Source: JARRLC01 sp050290865 (GTDB taxonomy: Bacteria; Pseudomonadota; Alphaproteobacteria; Rhizobiales; Rhodomicrobiaceae). Taken from it: DNA of 64,000 nucleotides. Position 1 is the stretch's first letter. Every line of letters begins with the position of its first letter. A program made the position numbers and the translations under genes. Under the pieces are notes generated by a model, which worked only from the letters and a program-made list of their open reading frames with translations, ran no database searches and was not told where the DNA came from. Of the stretch, positions 53,948 to 64,000 are shown piece by piece. Location: NCBI GenBank assembly GCA_050290865.1, contig JBNKIW010000006.1, forward strand, positions 1 to 64,000, in the 5' to 3' direction.

Positions 53948-54892
53948 ATGACGAGCATGGAACCCATTGCACCCGCCGCCACCCGCCCCGCGGGGGCCAG
54001 CTCAGGACTGAAGAACGTGGCCATTAAGAAAGTGGGAATTATCGGTGCCGGCCAGATGGGTAACGGCATCGCGCATGTGGTGGCGCTTTCCGGCTATGAC
54101 GTCGCCCTTCACGACGTCTCGAAGGACAGGGTTGAGGCGGCGCTGGCGACGATCAACGGCAACATGGCGCGGCAGGTCGCCCGTGGCAAGATCAAGGAGG
54201 ATGTCCGCAAGGCCGCCCTCGACCGCATCAGCTTTGCGGCTTCGCTGGAGGAGTTCGGCGACACCGATCTCATCATCGAAAGCGCCGTCGAGGACGAAGA
54301 CGTCAAGCGCAAGATCCTTCACTCGCTCTGCCCGTATCTCAAGCCCGAGGCGATGCTGGCGACGAACACGTCGTCCATCTCGATCACGCGCCTTGCCGCC
54401 TCCACGGACCGACCCGAGCGCTTCATCGGCATGCACTTCATGAACCCCGTGCCGGTCATGGAACTCGTCGAGATGATCCGCGGCATCGCCACGGCGGAGG
54501 ACGCTTTCACCGTCGCCCGCGAGTTCGTGGCCAGTTTGGGCAAGACCATCGCGGTGGCCGAGGATTTCCCGGCCTTCATGGTCAACCGCATCCTGCTGCC
54601 GATGATCAATGAGGGCGTCTACACGCTGTACGAAGGCGTCGGCACGGTGGAAGCCATCGACACGGCCATGCGGCTCGGCGCGCACCATCCGATGGGACCG
54701 CTGCAACTGGCGGATTTCATCGGGCTGGATACCTGCCTGTCGATCATGCAGGTCCTCTACGAAGGTCTGGCGGATTCCAAATACCGGCCCTGCCCGCTCC
54801 TGGTGAAGTATGTCGAGGCAGGCTGGCTTGGCCGCAAGACGCAGCGCGGCTTTTACGACTATCGCGGCGAGAAGCCGGTGCCGACGCGCTGA
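53948..54892 (+). CDS. 3-hydroxybutyryl-CoA dehydrogenase
   Basis: The 314-residue product reduces acetoacetyl-CoA or oxidises 3-hydroxybutyryl-CoA with NAD(P). It has VGIIGAGQMGNGIAHVVALSGYDVALHDVS (NAD binding), ATNTSSISITRLA, the catalytic HFMNPVPVMELVE and PAFMVNRILLPMINEGVYTLYEGVG. It has about 25 extra N-terminal residues. Synteny with etfBA suggests a role in fatty-acid or butanoyl-CoA/PHB metabolism. Confidence 0.93.
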   Translation: MTSMEPIAPAATRPAGASSGLKNVAIKKVGIIGAGQMGNGIAHVVALSGYDVALHDVSKDRVEAALATINGNMARQVARGKIKEDVRKAALDRISFAASLEEFGDTDLIIESAVEDEDVKRKILHSLCPYLKPEAMLATNTSSISITRLAASTDRPERFIGMHFMNPVPVMELVEMIRGIATAEDAFTVAREFVASLGKTIAVAEDFPAFMVNRILLPMINEGVYTLYEGVGTVEAIDTAMRLGAHHPMGPLQLADFIGLDTCLSIMQVLYEGLADSKYRPCPLLVKYVEAGWLGRKTQRGFYDYRGEKPVPTR

Positions 54893-55076
54893 TCGGGCGC
54901 CGCCCTTCCCTTTTTCTGCTGCGGCATGAGGCGTTTGCCCGCGGGAGACGCGCGTCTCCGCCTGCGACCACTCGGAACTCTGAGAAAACTCCGGAAGAGA
55001 CGGAAATGCCCGCCCCCATCCTTCGCGACCGGGGCAGGCATCCGTCAGAGAAACTGTTTCTTTCGAGAGGAAACGA

Positions 55077-56789
55077 TCAGCCGGTCTGCCGCTCCTTCAT
55101 CTCCCGCAACCGCTCAAGGAGCGCGGCTTTCTGGGAGTGAGAAGCCTCTTCGGCTTGCGTGTCGTCCGCCACGGTGCCCAACACCGCGTCGGCCGCTGCC
55201 GCTGCAGACGGCTTGTGCGACGAGGCTGCCCCCGACTGACTTTCGAAAACCTCGCGCAGCAGCCGGTCCATCTGCGCTTCCTGGCCGGCCTGTGCACCCG
55301 CACCCGTTCCGGAGGCTGCGTCGTGGCTCTGCCCGTCAGCACCACCTGACGTTTCGCCTCCAGAAGTAGCGGCCTGAGCCACAAGTGACGCGAGGCTGAC
55401 ACCAGCCGGAATCGCGTCTGGTCCAGCGGGAACCGCCGAATCACCTTCCTGCGCCGTCTCCCGCGTATCGGGCGCGCCAAACATCGCCGCCAAAGACGGG
55501 ACCCGGCCGCTTTCATCCTTCGCGACAGGCGCGGGCGTCCGGTCGAGCAAAGTCTTCAGCGCCGCGCGACTCTCCGACTTCGCAGCCTCGTCAGCCTCTC
55601 CGGCCGTGACGGGCGCGTTCATCGACATGCGCGACCCGCCATTGTTCGCGGGCCCGCTCTCACTCTCCGGCGAGTCGGCAGACGCCGGTTGCGAAACCTC
55701 CACGGAGGGCCCTGTGTCGATTGCGGATACGCTATCAGACTCTTCGGTCATTCTCTCACCCACGTCTCTTGCCTGTTCGGAAACTTCGCCCACGGATGCA
55801 GCCGGTTGCTCCGAAGGCTTATCACTTCTTGAGGACAATTTTTGACGTTCTGATGGCCCTTTAGAATGTTCCGCCGACGTTTCCTGTGAATACTGATCTT
55901 TGGGCCACGGCTTCGGCGCGGCGAAAGGCATATGTGCACCGCGCTGCTGCCGGGGCGCAACACCGCGCGATGCGGCTGGCGCCTTGGCCGCGCTTCTCTC
56001 CTGCTTTTCCGGAACGGTCGCGTGCTTCTCGCGGGCGCTCACAGCCGTCATGATTCGCTCGGCAAGCTGCTGCATCTCCGACTTCAGCGCCTGGGCCTGA
56101 CCGCCTTCACGTTCCTGGCTGAGCGCAAGCTGATCGCGCATTTTCGACAGCTCGAGATTGAGGCGGTCATATTCGGAGCGGAACTCCTCCAGCGTCCACT
56201 GCGCGGGACGCTTCTTGAAGCGGCCGGAACGGTCGGCGCCGCTCGCCTCGAGTCCCTCGCGCAAACGGTGAATTTCGGTCTGCTGTTGCCCGGCCGCCTG
56301 TTGAGCCAGTGCCAGCGCCTCGTCCCGGCGCCGCAACTTGCCGACGAGTTCGGTGATCTCCGCGCCGCGTTCCTCCAGCGCCGCTTTCGCCGCCGCCAGC
56401 TGCGCGTCAAGCTCGGGCAAACGTTTCCTGACCGTCTTCTCAAACACATTGGCGGCATTCGAACGCTCATCGAGCTGCGCGGTGAGCGCCGCCATCTGCT
56501 CGCGCAGCGAACCGATCTCCATCTGCAGCTTGCTGATTTCGACCAGCTGGCTGGCCGATTTTTCCCGCGCCTTGTCCAGCGCCGCCTCCAGCCGCCGCAG
56601 TTCGACCGCATAGGAGGCGCGGAGCAGATCCTTATCCGCCTCGATTTCGGCCAGCGACATCGGCATGGTCGCTTCCAGCCGCCGCGTCGTCAGCCGCACG
56701 GCGCGGGACCACAGTGTCGGAGCGATCAGAAGCGCGACCAGCCCCCCGGCAAAGAAGCCCAGCATGACCAGCATCACGTACTCGATCAT
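55077..56789 (-). CDS. membrane-anchored coiled-coil protein
   Basis: The 570-residue product starts with one N-terminal helix (MIEYVMLVMLGFFAGGLVAL), followed by a long coiled coil (about residues 45-255, e.g. LEAALDKAREKSASQLVEISKLQMEIG) and a disordered Ser/Ala/Glu/Gly-rich C-terminal half. No enzyme domain is seen. Topology would place the coiled coil in the cytosol. Similar proteins are conserved but uncharacterised in Hyphomicrobiales; a structural or division-related role is only a guess. Confidence 0.75.
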   Translation of the reverse strand: MIEYVMLVMLGFFAGGLVALLIAPTLWSRAVRLTTRRLEATMPMSLAEIEADKDLLRASYAVELRRLEAALDKAREKSASQLVEISKLQMEIGSLREQMAALTAQLDERSNAANVFEKTVRKRLPELDAQLAAAKAALEERGAEITELVGKLRRRDEALALAQQAAGQQQTEIHRLREGLEASGADRSGRFKKRPAQWTLEEFRSEYDRLNLELSKMRDQLALSQEREGGQAQALKSEMQQLAERIMTAVSAREKHATVPEKQERSAAKAPAASRGVAPRQQRGAHMPFAAPKPWPKDQYSQETSAEHSKGPSERQKLSSRSDKPSEQPAASVGEVSEQARDVGERMTEESDSVSAIDTGPSVEVSQPASADSPESESGPANNGGSRMSMNAPVTAGEADEAAKSESRAALKTLLDRTPAPVAKDESGRVPSLAAMFGAPDTRETAQEGDSAVPAGPDAIPAGVSLASLVAQAATSGGETSGGADGQSHDAASGTGAGAQAGQEAQMDRLLREVFESQSGAASSHKPSAAAAADAVLGTVADDTQAEEASHSQKAALLERLREMKERQTG

Positions 56790-56890
56790 GAACGCGAGGC
56801 CCCTTTCTCGACCGGAAGAATTCGGTACAGTATCATCTAAACGCTGCGCCTAACATGGTTCCCGATGGGCCGTCCCGCGGTGGTCTCAGA

Positions 56891-57739
56891 TCAGAACGGG
56901 TTCCAGGTGGGTGTTCTCGTATATTTCAGATACCCCACATTCGCACCGAGACGAAGACCCACGCCCGACCGGATCGGCGCAAGCACCACGTCGTCGTAGG
57001 TCTGGAACGTGATGCCGATACCGCCGACGAAATAGGCCGAGCCGTCCACGCCCGCATAGCGGTGGTAGATCTGGCTCACATCCGAGAGGTTATAGACGAG
57101 AATGAGCGTCTTGGAACCCTCCGCGCCGAAATCATAGCCGAGCGACGGCCCCTGCCAGTAGACGCGGTGGATGCCGGCGTTCTTGGTATAGAGCGTGCCC
57201 TCACCGTAACGCAGGCCGGCGATGATGGCGCCGCCGCCCTCCTCGCCGAGAATATATCCGTTCGGGCGCCCCTGCCGACCGAAAGCGTGTTCAACGACCT
57301 TGGCCAGCCCCTTGGAAACGCCGCCGAAGAAGCGATGCCCGGCTTCGACGATTTCGTTCGAGGAGTAGGTTCCCTCCTCGTAAGGCGGCGGCATGTCGTC
57401 CCGCTGGGGCGGCACGTAGCGGTCCCGCGGCGGCGGGCCCCCCCGCGTCGTGGAATGGGTGCTGTCGTAGACGGTGGCGCTTTCCTGGCGCGGTCCGATC
57501 CGCCGCGGCTGATCATATCCGTCCCCCGCGCGCGCGTCGCGGTTGCCGCGCTGCCACGGCGGCAAATATTCGTCGCTGCGCGTGCTCTGCGCCAGCCGGA
57601 TATTGGCCTCCGGACCAGCCGCCTGCGCAGCCGAAGGCCCCGCGCCGGCGCACAAGACCAGTGCGGCAAAAGCACAGATGGCCGCAGAAACCCTTGCTCC
57701 AGGCCGCGACCGGACCGTCGAACGGTTCTTTTTGGGCAT
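56891..57739 (-). CDS. eipA: envelope integrity protein EipA-like (DUF1134)
   Basis: The 282-residue product has a signal peptide (about 15-40), a disordered Pro/Arg-rich region and a C-terminal DUF1134 domain: EIVEAGHRFFGGVSKGLAKVVEHAFGRQGRPNGYILGEEGGGAIIAGLRYGEGTLYTKNAG, and onward to RSGVGLRLGANVGYLKYT. EipA is a periplasmic protein required for envelope integrity in Brucella. Start 57739 is preferred since it places the signal peptide near the N-terminus. Confidence 0.85.
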   Translation of the reverse strand: MPKKNRSTVRSRPGARVSAAICAFAALVLCAGAGPSAAQAAGPEANIRLAQSTRSDEYLPPWQRGNRDARAGDGYDQPRRIGPRQESATVYDSTHSTTRGGPPPRDRYVPPQRDDMPPPYEEGTYSSNEIVEAGHRFFGGVSKGLAKVVEHAFGRQGRPNGYILGEEGGGAIIAGLRYGEGTLYTKNAGIHRVYWQGPSLGYDFGAEGSKTLILVYNLSDVSQIYHRYAGVDGSAYFVGGIGITFQTYDDVVLAPIRSGVGLRLGANVGYLKYTRTPTWNPF

Positions 57740-57855
57740 GATGACCGCCTTTGTCAGTTGCGCTACCCTACTGCGATTTCGTTTCCGGTTGGTTTCCGGG
57801 TGTCTTATTCCGGGAGCCAGTCCGGCACGATGCCGCGTATACCATCGAAATGCCA

Positions 57856-58692
57856 CTAAACTTTGACCAAGGCTGGATCCAGCGTCGCGAGCGCACCGCC
57901 CCATGCCACGAAGCCGGGATTGATGAGACCCGTGGCAATCTTGCCATAAGACAGCGTGTCGCCGTCCTCCCCCAGAACCCGTCCGCCCGCTGCCGCCAGG
58001 ATGGCCTGTCCCGCCGCCGTGTCCCACTCGCAGGTCGGCGCGAGACGGGGATAGACGTCGGCGTTGCCTTCCGCCACGACCGCAAATTTCAGCGAGGAAC
58101 TCACCGACAAGGTCTCGGCGATGGGCAGGCGCGCCATGTAGGCCCGTGTCTCGTCGTTCATATGCGTACGGCTGCCAATCGCCGTCAGCCCGCCGGGCGG
58201 CGTCCGCACCCGCAGAGGACTGAACTGCAATTCGTCAAGCTTGTGGCCACGCGCCGGAGCGAGACGCGCGGACACGGCTTCACCGGGCGCCACCGTCAGA
58301 TAAAGCTTCTCCAGAGCTGGCGCGTAAATAAGGCCGAATACGGGGGTCCGGTCCTTCACCAGTCCGACGTTGACGCTGAACTCGTCGCCGCCCTTGACGA
58401 AGCCCCGCGTACCATCGAGAGGATCGACGAGAAAGAACGGCTCGTCAGGATCGAAATCCGCCAGCGTTACCGCCGCGGATTCCTCTCCGATGGCGACAAC
58501 CCCCGGAGCCAGACGCGCCAGATCGTTGATGATCAATTCCTCAGCCGCGCGGTCGGCGACCGTGACCGGACTGCCGTCATCCTTGTAGGTCACCTCCTGC
58601 CCCGAATTGCGATACCGGAGGATAAGCTCGCCTGCGCTTTGCGCCGTGTGGATCAGAGCGCTTGCCAGCTCTTTGAAAGTCTCATCCTGCAT
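57856..58692 (-). CDS. cysQ: 3'(2'),5'-bisphosphate nucleotidase
   Basis: CysQ hydrolyses PAP, a by-product of sulphate assimilation, to AMP. The 278-residue product has the Li-sensitive phosphatase motifs GEES, DPLDGTRGF and CEWDTAAGQAIL, plus ADRAAEELI. The start at 58692 follows AGGCGGGG; ATG 58719 is an alternative. It is upstream of eipA on the same strand with a 116-bp gap and is divergent from chpT. Confidence 0.93.
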   Translation of the reverse strand: MQDETFKELASALIHTAQSAGELILRYRNSGQEVTYKDDGSPVTVADRAAEELIINDLARLAPGVVAIGEESAAVTLADFDPDEPFFLVDPLDGTRGFVKGGDEFSVNVGLVKDRTPVFGLIYAPALEKLYLTVAPGEAVSARLAPARGHKLDELQFSPLRVRTPPGGLTAIGSRTHMNDETRAYMARLPIAETLSVSSSLKFAVVAEGNADVYPRLAPTCEWDTAAGQAILAAAGGRVLGEDGDTLSYGKIATGLINPGFVAWGGALATLDPALVKV

Positions 58693-58860
58693 CGCACCCC
58701 GCCTGTCTCGTCTGCTCATGTCATATCGCCAAGCGCCGCCCGCCCCGGGACGGACGCACTCCGCATAAAGTGTAAACGGATGCCCCCCCGCCGCGCCACA
58801 ACAGAAACGGTCGCCCGGTGATTCGGGCACGGAAAGCTGCCGATTGGGAGCGCCGCCCGG

Positions 58861-58904
58861 CTGTTATCCACGCAATTACCCCAAAAAAATCATTTTGATA
58901 ACAG
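58861..58904. promoter_or_regulatory. inverted repeat containing a DnaA-box-like site upstream of chpT
   Basis: CTGTTATC (58861-58868) and GATAACAG (58897-58904) are a perfect 8-bp inverted repeat. The left arm runs into TTATCCACG (58864-58872), one mismatch from the DnaA box TTATCCACA. The site is in the 336-bp gene-free region (58693-59028) between cysQ and chpT, which has no other supported feature. Confidence 0.5.
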
Positions 58905-59028
58905 TTTCTTACAGCAGATCTCCGTAAATGCCTGGAACATCAGGTTCAATACGGGTAGCAGCGGGCTCAACAAGCGCTATTCTCGCGCGGAGCAAGACGC
59001 AGACGGGTAAGATTCCAAGGGGTATTGT

Positions 59029-59682
59029 ATGCCGGCAGCAGCAGCAGCAGACGCGGTTCTTGACGATCTTCATTTCACAGCGTTCGTGTCGAGCAAGATC
59101 TGCCACGACCTCGTCGGACCGGTTGGCGCGATCTCGAACGGGCTCGAACTGCTCGAAGAAGAGACCGACGAGGAAACCCGCGCCTATGCCATGGAACTCA
59201 TCCAGTTCAGCGCCGCGGTGGCCAGGGCGCGTCTGGAATATGCCCGTCTCGCCTTCGGCGCGTCCACGGCGCTCGGCACGGAGATCGACCTGCGGCACGC
59301 CGAGAGTGTCGTGCGGCCTTTCGTCGAAGAGGGTAAGCACAAGCTCCACTGGGAGTCGTCGCTGGACGCGCTGGAGAAGTCGCGGGCGCGTCTGGTCCTC
59401 CAACTCATCTCGGTGGCCATACCCGCGATCCCGGCGGGCGGCGATCTGAACCTCACCATCTCGGGTGACGCCAGCAACGTCACCTGCGAAATCCGCTGCA
59501 AGGGCCGCAATGCACGCATTCCCGAGGGACTGGAGGACATTTTCCACGGCCGCACCAAGGACGTGGACCCTCGTTCCATTATCTCCTATTACGTCACGCG
59601 GCTGGCACGCTCCGTGGGCATGGCGTTAACGGTACGGAAAGACCGCGCGGATATCGTCTTCACCGCCAAGCCGCACCGGTAG
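59029..59682 (+). CDS. chpT: histidine phosphotransferase ChpT
   Basis: ChpT passes phosphate from the hybrid kinase CckA to CtrA and CpdR in the alphaproteobacterial cell-cycle circuit. The 217-residue product has the phosphoacceptor helix FVSSKICHDLVGPVGAISNGLELL with His26, followed by a degenerate kinase-like C-terminal domain. The start at 59029 follows AAGGGG. A receiver-domain gene follows 42 bp downstream. Confidence 0.93.
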   Translation: MPAAAAADAVLDDLHFTAFVSSKICHDLVGPVGAISNGLELLEEETDEETRAYAMELIQFSAAVARARLEYARLAFGASTALGTEIDLRHAESVVRPFVEEGKHKLHWESSLDALEKSRARLVLQLISVAIPAIPAGGDLNLTISGDASNVTCEIRCKGRNARIPEGLEDIFHGRTKDVDPRSIISYYVTRLARSVGMALTVRKDRADIVFTAKPHR

Positions 59683-59724
59683 GCCCCGGAAACGGGGCGG
59701 GATGCGGTCCCACCTGTAATCCGT

Positions 59725-60150
59725 ATGAATTTCGCGGGAGCGTATCCCTTGTTGCGTAGTCTCATCTCCCGGTTCTCGCCGAAAAAACTCTGCCTCGTCG
59801 CCGACGACAGCGCCGTCATCCGCACCGCCGCCCGCAGTATGCTCCGCGATCTCCGCTTTCAGATCGCCGAGGCCGAGGACGGCGCGGAGGCGCTCGCTCG
59901 CTGTCGCGAACGCATGCCCGACGCAATCCTTCTCGACGGCTGGATGCCGAGAATGGACGGATTCGCCTTTCTACAGGCTCTGCGCAGGCGCGGCATGGGC
60001 GCTTCCCCGAAGATCATCTTCTGCACGGCCGATCGCGACGCCTCGCACATCGCCCAGGCCATCGAAGCGGGCGCGCATGAATACATGATCAAGCCGTTCG
60101 ACCGGACCATTCTCGCGGCAAAGTTCGCGCGGCTCGGGCTGACCGTCTGA
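59725..60150 (+). CDS. single-domain response regulator
   Basis: The 141-residue CheY-like receiver has the acidic pair Asp27-Asp28 (VADDSAVIRTAARSML), phosphoacceptor Asp71 (AILLDGWMPRMDG), the Thr switch (FCTADRD) and Lys122 (YMIKPFD). There is no output domain. Being directly after chpT, it is a candidate ChpT partner (for instance a CpdR- or DivK-like role), which is an inference from position. A leading hydrophobic stretch is of unclear importance; a start further in may be used. Confidence 0.85.
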   Translation: MNFAGAYPLLRSLISRFSPKKLCLVADDSAVIRTAARSMLRDLRFQIAEAEDGAEALARCRERMPDAILLDGWMPRMDGFAFLQALRRRGMGASPKIIFCTADRDASHIAQAIEAGAHEYMIKPFDRTILAAKFARLGLTV

Positions 60151-60200
60151 GTGGGGAGGGGCTTCGGTCCCGACATGCGCTGCCGGGCCCCGCCGCCGAG

Positions 60201-61859
<1,659 letters not shown>

Positions 61860-61906
61860 GAGCACCGCGTCTGTTGAGGTTGTGGGGATTGCCAGTCCAC
61901 CTGGCA

Positions 61907-62062
61907 CAAAATCCTGCCCCACTTGCCGCGCGGGCGGTCACAGGATTTCTCAGCGGTCAAGCGTACTGGCAAGCTATTGACTCTCGTACAGCTTTTCCTT
62001 CGCCAAGTTCGCTTGTGCGCCGCGCGGCGAACCGGGTGCGAACTTGGCTCGCGGGCTGTACT
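61907..62062 (+). repeat. dispersed double-hairpin repeat, copy E (left end degenerate)
   Basis: The first hairpin lacks its left outer arm but keeps AAAATCCTG/CAGGATTT and ends GCGTACT at 61967. The spacer GGCAAGCTATTGACTCT is again 17 nt, and hairpin 2 (61985-62062) has GCCAAGTTCGC/GCGAACTTGGC and ends CTGTACT. It lies in the 313-bp gap (61860-62172) between ettA and the cyclase gene end. Confidence 0.85.
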
Positions 62063-62172
62063 CGTCCGAGTATTAGCGGCGGCGGCGCATTTCCTCAAGG
62101 CCCGTCGAGGCGAGGCGCAGCCGCCTTGGACCAAGACGTTCCGGCCTGTGGCGGCGCGCCCCGGTTCTCGCG

Positions 62173-63210
62173 TCACGGCTCCACGAACGCGAATTTGATC
62201 AGCTTCTTCACCCGCGGCCCCATTTCCTCATTCATAAAGGTCCGGATCAATTTCATAATCTGAGTCCGCTTATCGTTCACTGCCTGCTTGGATTGCAGAA
62301 TCCGCTGTAGTTGTGGGAGCAGGCGCGCGGCGTAGGACGTGTTGGAGCTGTCGAACACGTTGGCGACGAATTCGCTCATCGACTGCGGCGACTGCCACAG
62401 ACCTGACGCAAAGTCCTGGATATTGTCGACATATTCGATGGAAATGGAGCGGAGAAGTCCGCGCGCGTGGTTGAGGCGATGGCCGAGACGCCGGTAGATG
62501 TCCTCCATGGACATGTTGCGTCCGGCCTCGGATTGGACAAGAATATCATCCAGGAAGTCAGACATGGCGAGACGTGCCGAACGCATGTGCAAGTCAACGA
62601 GAATCGCTGTAACTTTCGGGTCGAGTATCTGCCTTCCGTGATAATGTTTGCGTGATGGAGCGGAATTGCCGTTGATGCATATTCCGTCGGCAATACCGGG
62701 CGGCTGCCACCGCCACACTTGAACCGGATCAATGATATTTTTGAGCTGACGTTCGCCGATGGGGAAGAGCTGAGCGCCAAATATGTTCTTTGTCTGGAGA
62801 TAGATGCTTTGCGACAGGCATATGCCGCCGGGAGGCGCGAGTTCCTCCAGCCGCACGGCAACATTCACGCCTTCGCCATGGATATCGTCGGCCCGCTGGA
62901 TGATGTCGCAGAGATTGGCGCCCATGCGGAAGTCGATGATCATGTCCTGTGGCGCGGTGGTGTTGCGCTCGGCCATGAGGGACTGAACGTCCATGGCAAA
63001 CTGGACTGCGTCAACCGCGCTTTCGAAGGCCAGGAGAGTGCCGTCGCCCATATAGCGGACGATGCGCCCCTTGTACTTCGCGGCTGCAGGGTTGACGACT
63101 TCGCGCCTGACCGCTTCCAGCGCGCGTATGGTACCGAGTTCGTTTCGCCCCATGAGTATGCAGTAATTCACGACGTCAGCGGCGACGATGGCACTCAACT
63201 TCCGCTCCAT
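62173..63210 (-). CDS. class III adenylate/guanylate cyclase with an unknown C-terminal domain
   Basis: The 345-residue product has the nucleotidyl cyclase catalytic domain at its N-terminus: SAIVAADVVNYCILM (metal Asp12), RYMGDGTLLAFES (metal Asp56) and GEGVNVAVRLEELAPPG (Asn116, Arg120 transition-state residues). All catalytic residues look intact. Residues 175-345 form an all-helical region of unknown family (DILVQSEAGRNMSMEDIYRRLGHRL). No membrane segment is seen. Whether it makes cAMP or cGMP cannot be decided, but a CRP/FNR gene is divergent from it, favouring cAMP. Confidence 0.85.
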   Translation of the reverse strand: MERKLSAIVAADVVNYCILMGRNELGTIRALEAVRREVVNPAAAKYKGRIVRYMGDGTLLAFESAVDAVQFAMDVQSLMAERNTTAPQDMIIDFRMGANLCDIIQRADDIHGEGVNVAVRLEELAPPGGICLSQSIYLQTKNIFGAQLFPIGERQLKNIIDPVQVWRWQPPGIADGICINGNSAPSRKHYHGRQILDPKVTAILVDLHMRSARLAMSDFLDDILVQSEAGRNMSMEDIYRRLGHRLNHARGLLRSISIEYVDNIQDFASGLWQSPQSMSEFVANVFDSSNTSYAARLLPQLQRILQSKQAVNDKRTQIMKLIRTFMNEEMGPRVKKLIKFAFVEP

Positions 63211-63268
63211 GGCGTCCTCATACGCATAAAATACGACTTGACAGAAATGATTTGCGAGGCCCGCTCGC

Positions 63269-63284
63269 AGTGAACAAAATCACA
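63269..63284. promoter_or_regulatory. CRP-box-like site between cyclase and regulator genes
   Basis: AGTGA-ACAAAA-TCACA matches the CRP consensus TGTGA-N6-TCACA at nine of ten positions. It is 59 bp upstream of the cyclase start and 144 bp upstream of the divergent crp-like start, so it could control either. Confidence 0.55.
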
Positions 63285-63427
63285 GGTTGTAAAGAAGAAT
63301 ATACTCGCCTCTGCTGTCAATCCCTTTCTTCACGCGACGGGCCGCGCCGGCAGGAGCGCGGCCAATGTTCGACGATGTTTCGCAAACGCGGCCGAACGTA
63401 TTCGGCTAGATAAAAATTAGGTTAATT

Positions 63428-64000
63428 ATGACAATAACTCGCCAGAGAACAGACTTTCGCAAGGTATCACTGCGCAGAATACCCTATTTCCAATCTGTGT
63501 CCAATGAATCACTCAAGAAGATTGAACAGGGTTCGGCGCGCTTAAACTTCTCGAGAGGCCAGGAGATCATTTCCAGGTTCGATAACTCCGATGAAGTCTT
63601 TGTCCTGCTTTCCGGCCTTGCACGCGTGATCATATTCTCTGCCAACGGCAAAGCCGTCGGTTTCCGGCGTATCAATCCTGGGGATTTCTTTGGAGAGTTC
63701 TCCGCGATCGACGGGCAACGGCGCTCCGCCACCGTCGAGGCGGTGAAACCGTGCATGGCGCTGTGCTTCTCCTCGGCGCTGTTCTGGGATATTATGGAAA
63801 GCGATCGAGCCTTTCTTTCCGTCGTGCTGAGCCATCTCGTCGATCTCCTGCGATCGACGACCGCCCGCATCGTGGAGTTCAGCACCCTCGCCGTCAAAAA
63901 CCGTATCCATTGCGAAATCTTGCGCATGGCGAAAGCCGCGGCGGCCGGCAGCAGCGACAATCGCGAATGCCTGATCACCCCTGCGCCGACCCATTCGGAA
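63428..64000 (+). CDS. CRP/FNR-family transcriptional regulator (partial, runs off the window)
   Basis: From ATG 63428 the frame is open to the end of the window (191 residues, 3' end missing). It has a cyclic-nucleotide-binding domain with EVFVLLSGLARVIIFSANGKAVGFRRI and the ligand loop GDFFGEFSAIDGQRRSATVEAV, where the Glu and Arg-Ser that contact cAMP are present. The dimer helix DIMESDRAFLSVVLSHLVDLLRSTTARIVEFSTL follows, and the start of the DNA-binding domain (VKNRIHCEILRMA). It is divergent from the cyclase gene. Confidence 0.85.
   Translation, partial: MTITRQRTDFRKVSLRRIPYFQSVSNESLKKIEQGSARLNFSRGQEIISRFDNSDEVFVLLSGLARVIIFSANGKAVGFRRINPGDFFGEFSAIDGQRRSATVEAVKPCMALCFSSALFWDIMESDRAFLSVVLSHLVDLLRSTTARIVEFSTLAVKNRIHCEILRMAKAAAAGSSDNRECLITPAPTHSE

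Overview
This 64 kb window is high-GC chromosomal DNA from an alphaproteobacterium, most likely of the order Hyphomicrobiales (Rhizobiales). The evidence is a set of lineage-typical genes: chpT, usg, the DUF1134 protein EipA, an IalB-family protein, a PagL-type deacylase, an L,D-transpeptidase beside an NtrC-like regulator, and a RIME-like palindrome. Genus cannot be fixed from sequence reading; a Hyphomicrobiaceae-type organism such as Rhodomicrobium is only a guess. No rRNA, tRNA, CRISPR array, prophage or plasmid function was seen.

Layout. Bases 1-1.7 kb are a pile of broken insertion sequences (IS30 end, IS701-type transposase without its 5' part, IS21 IstB without its start). Then come nadA with a putative operator, ubiE, a membrane-anchored TPR protein with eight in-register 47-residue repeats, a QueD/PTPS-like gene, gpsA, an ACT-like protein, a peptide-binding lipoprotein-like SBP, a phosphatase, usg and hemH (2-13.2 kb). 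At 14.5-20.5 kb a complete cytochrome bd locus (cydP-cydA-cydB-cydX-ybgE) is followed by a NifX-like and an unknown gene. A divergent PAS/sigma-54 activator with a four-cysteine cluster faces it, and a -24/-12-like promoter lies between. Next are small secreted cysteine proteins, zapE, a polyferredoxin-like membrane protein with a proline-rich minisatellite, fumC-malic enzyme, polA, a dipeptide epimerase and two PLP enzymes (20.7-35.2 kb).

At 35.4-39.3 kb two divergent gene pairs (PAP2 phosphatase and GT39; GT2 and LAB_N protein) look like an outer-membrane lipid A/core decoration locus; a PagL homologue lies at 49.9 kb. Further on are a hydroxyacid dehydrogenase, an SH3 protein, RNase T2, an L,D-transpeptidase with its neighbouring NtrC-like regulator that lacks GAFTGA, a SpoU methylase, ialB-like, rlmN, a cobalamin adenosyltransferase and a rhomboid protease. 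etfBA-hbd follow, then a coiled-coil membrane protein, eipA, cysQ, chpT with a receiver protein, ettA, and finally an adenylate cyclase divergent from a CRP/FNR gene, with a CRP-box-like site between them.

The most distinctive feature is a dispersed non-coding repeat, about 163 bp, present in six recognisable copies. Each is two roughly 73-nt hairpins with AGTAC/GTACT ends separated by exactly 17 nt of conserved spacer. Two copies are in direct tandem upstream of RNase T2. It resembles a MITE/REP-type element and I do not recognise it.
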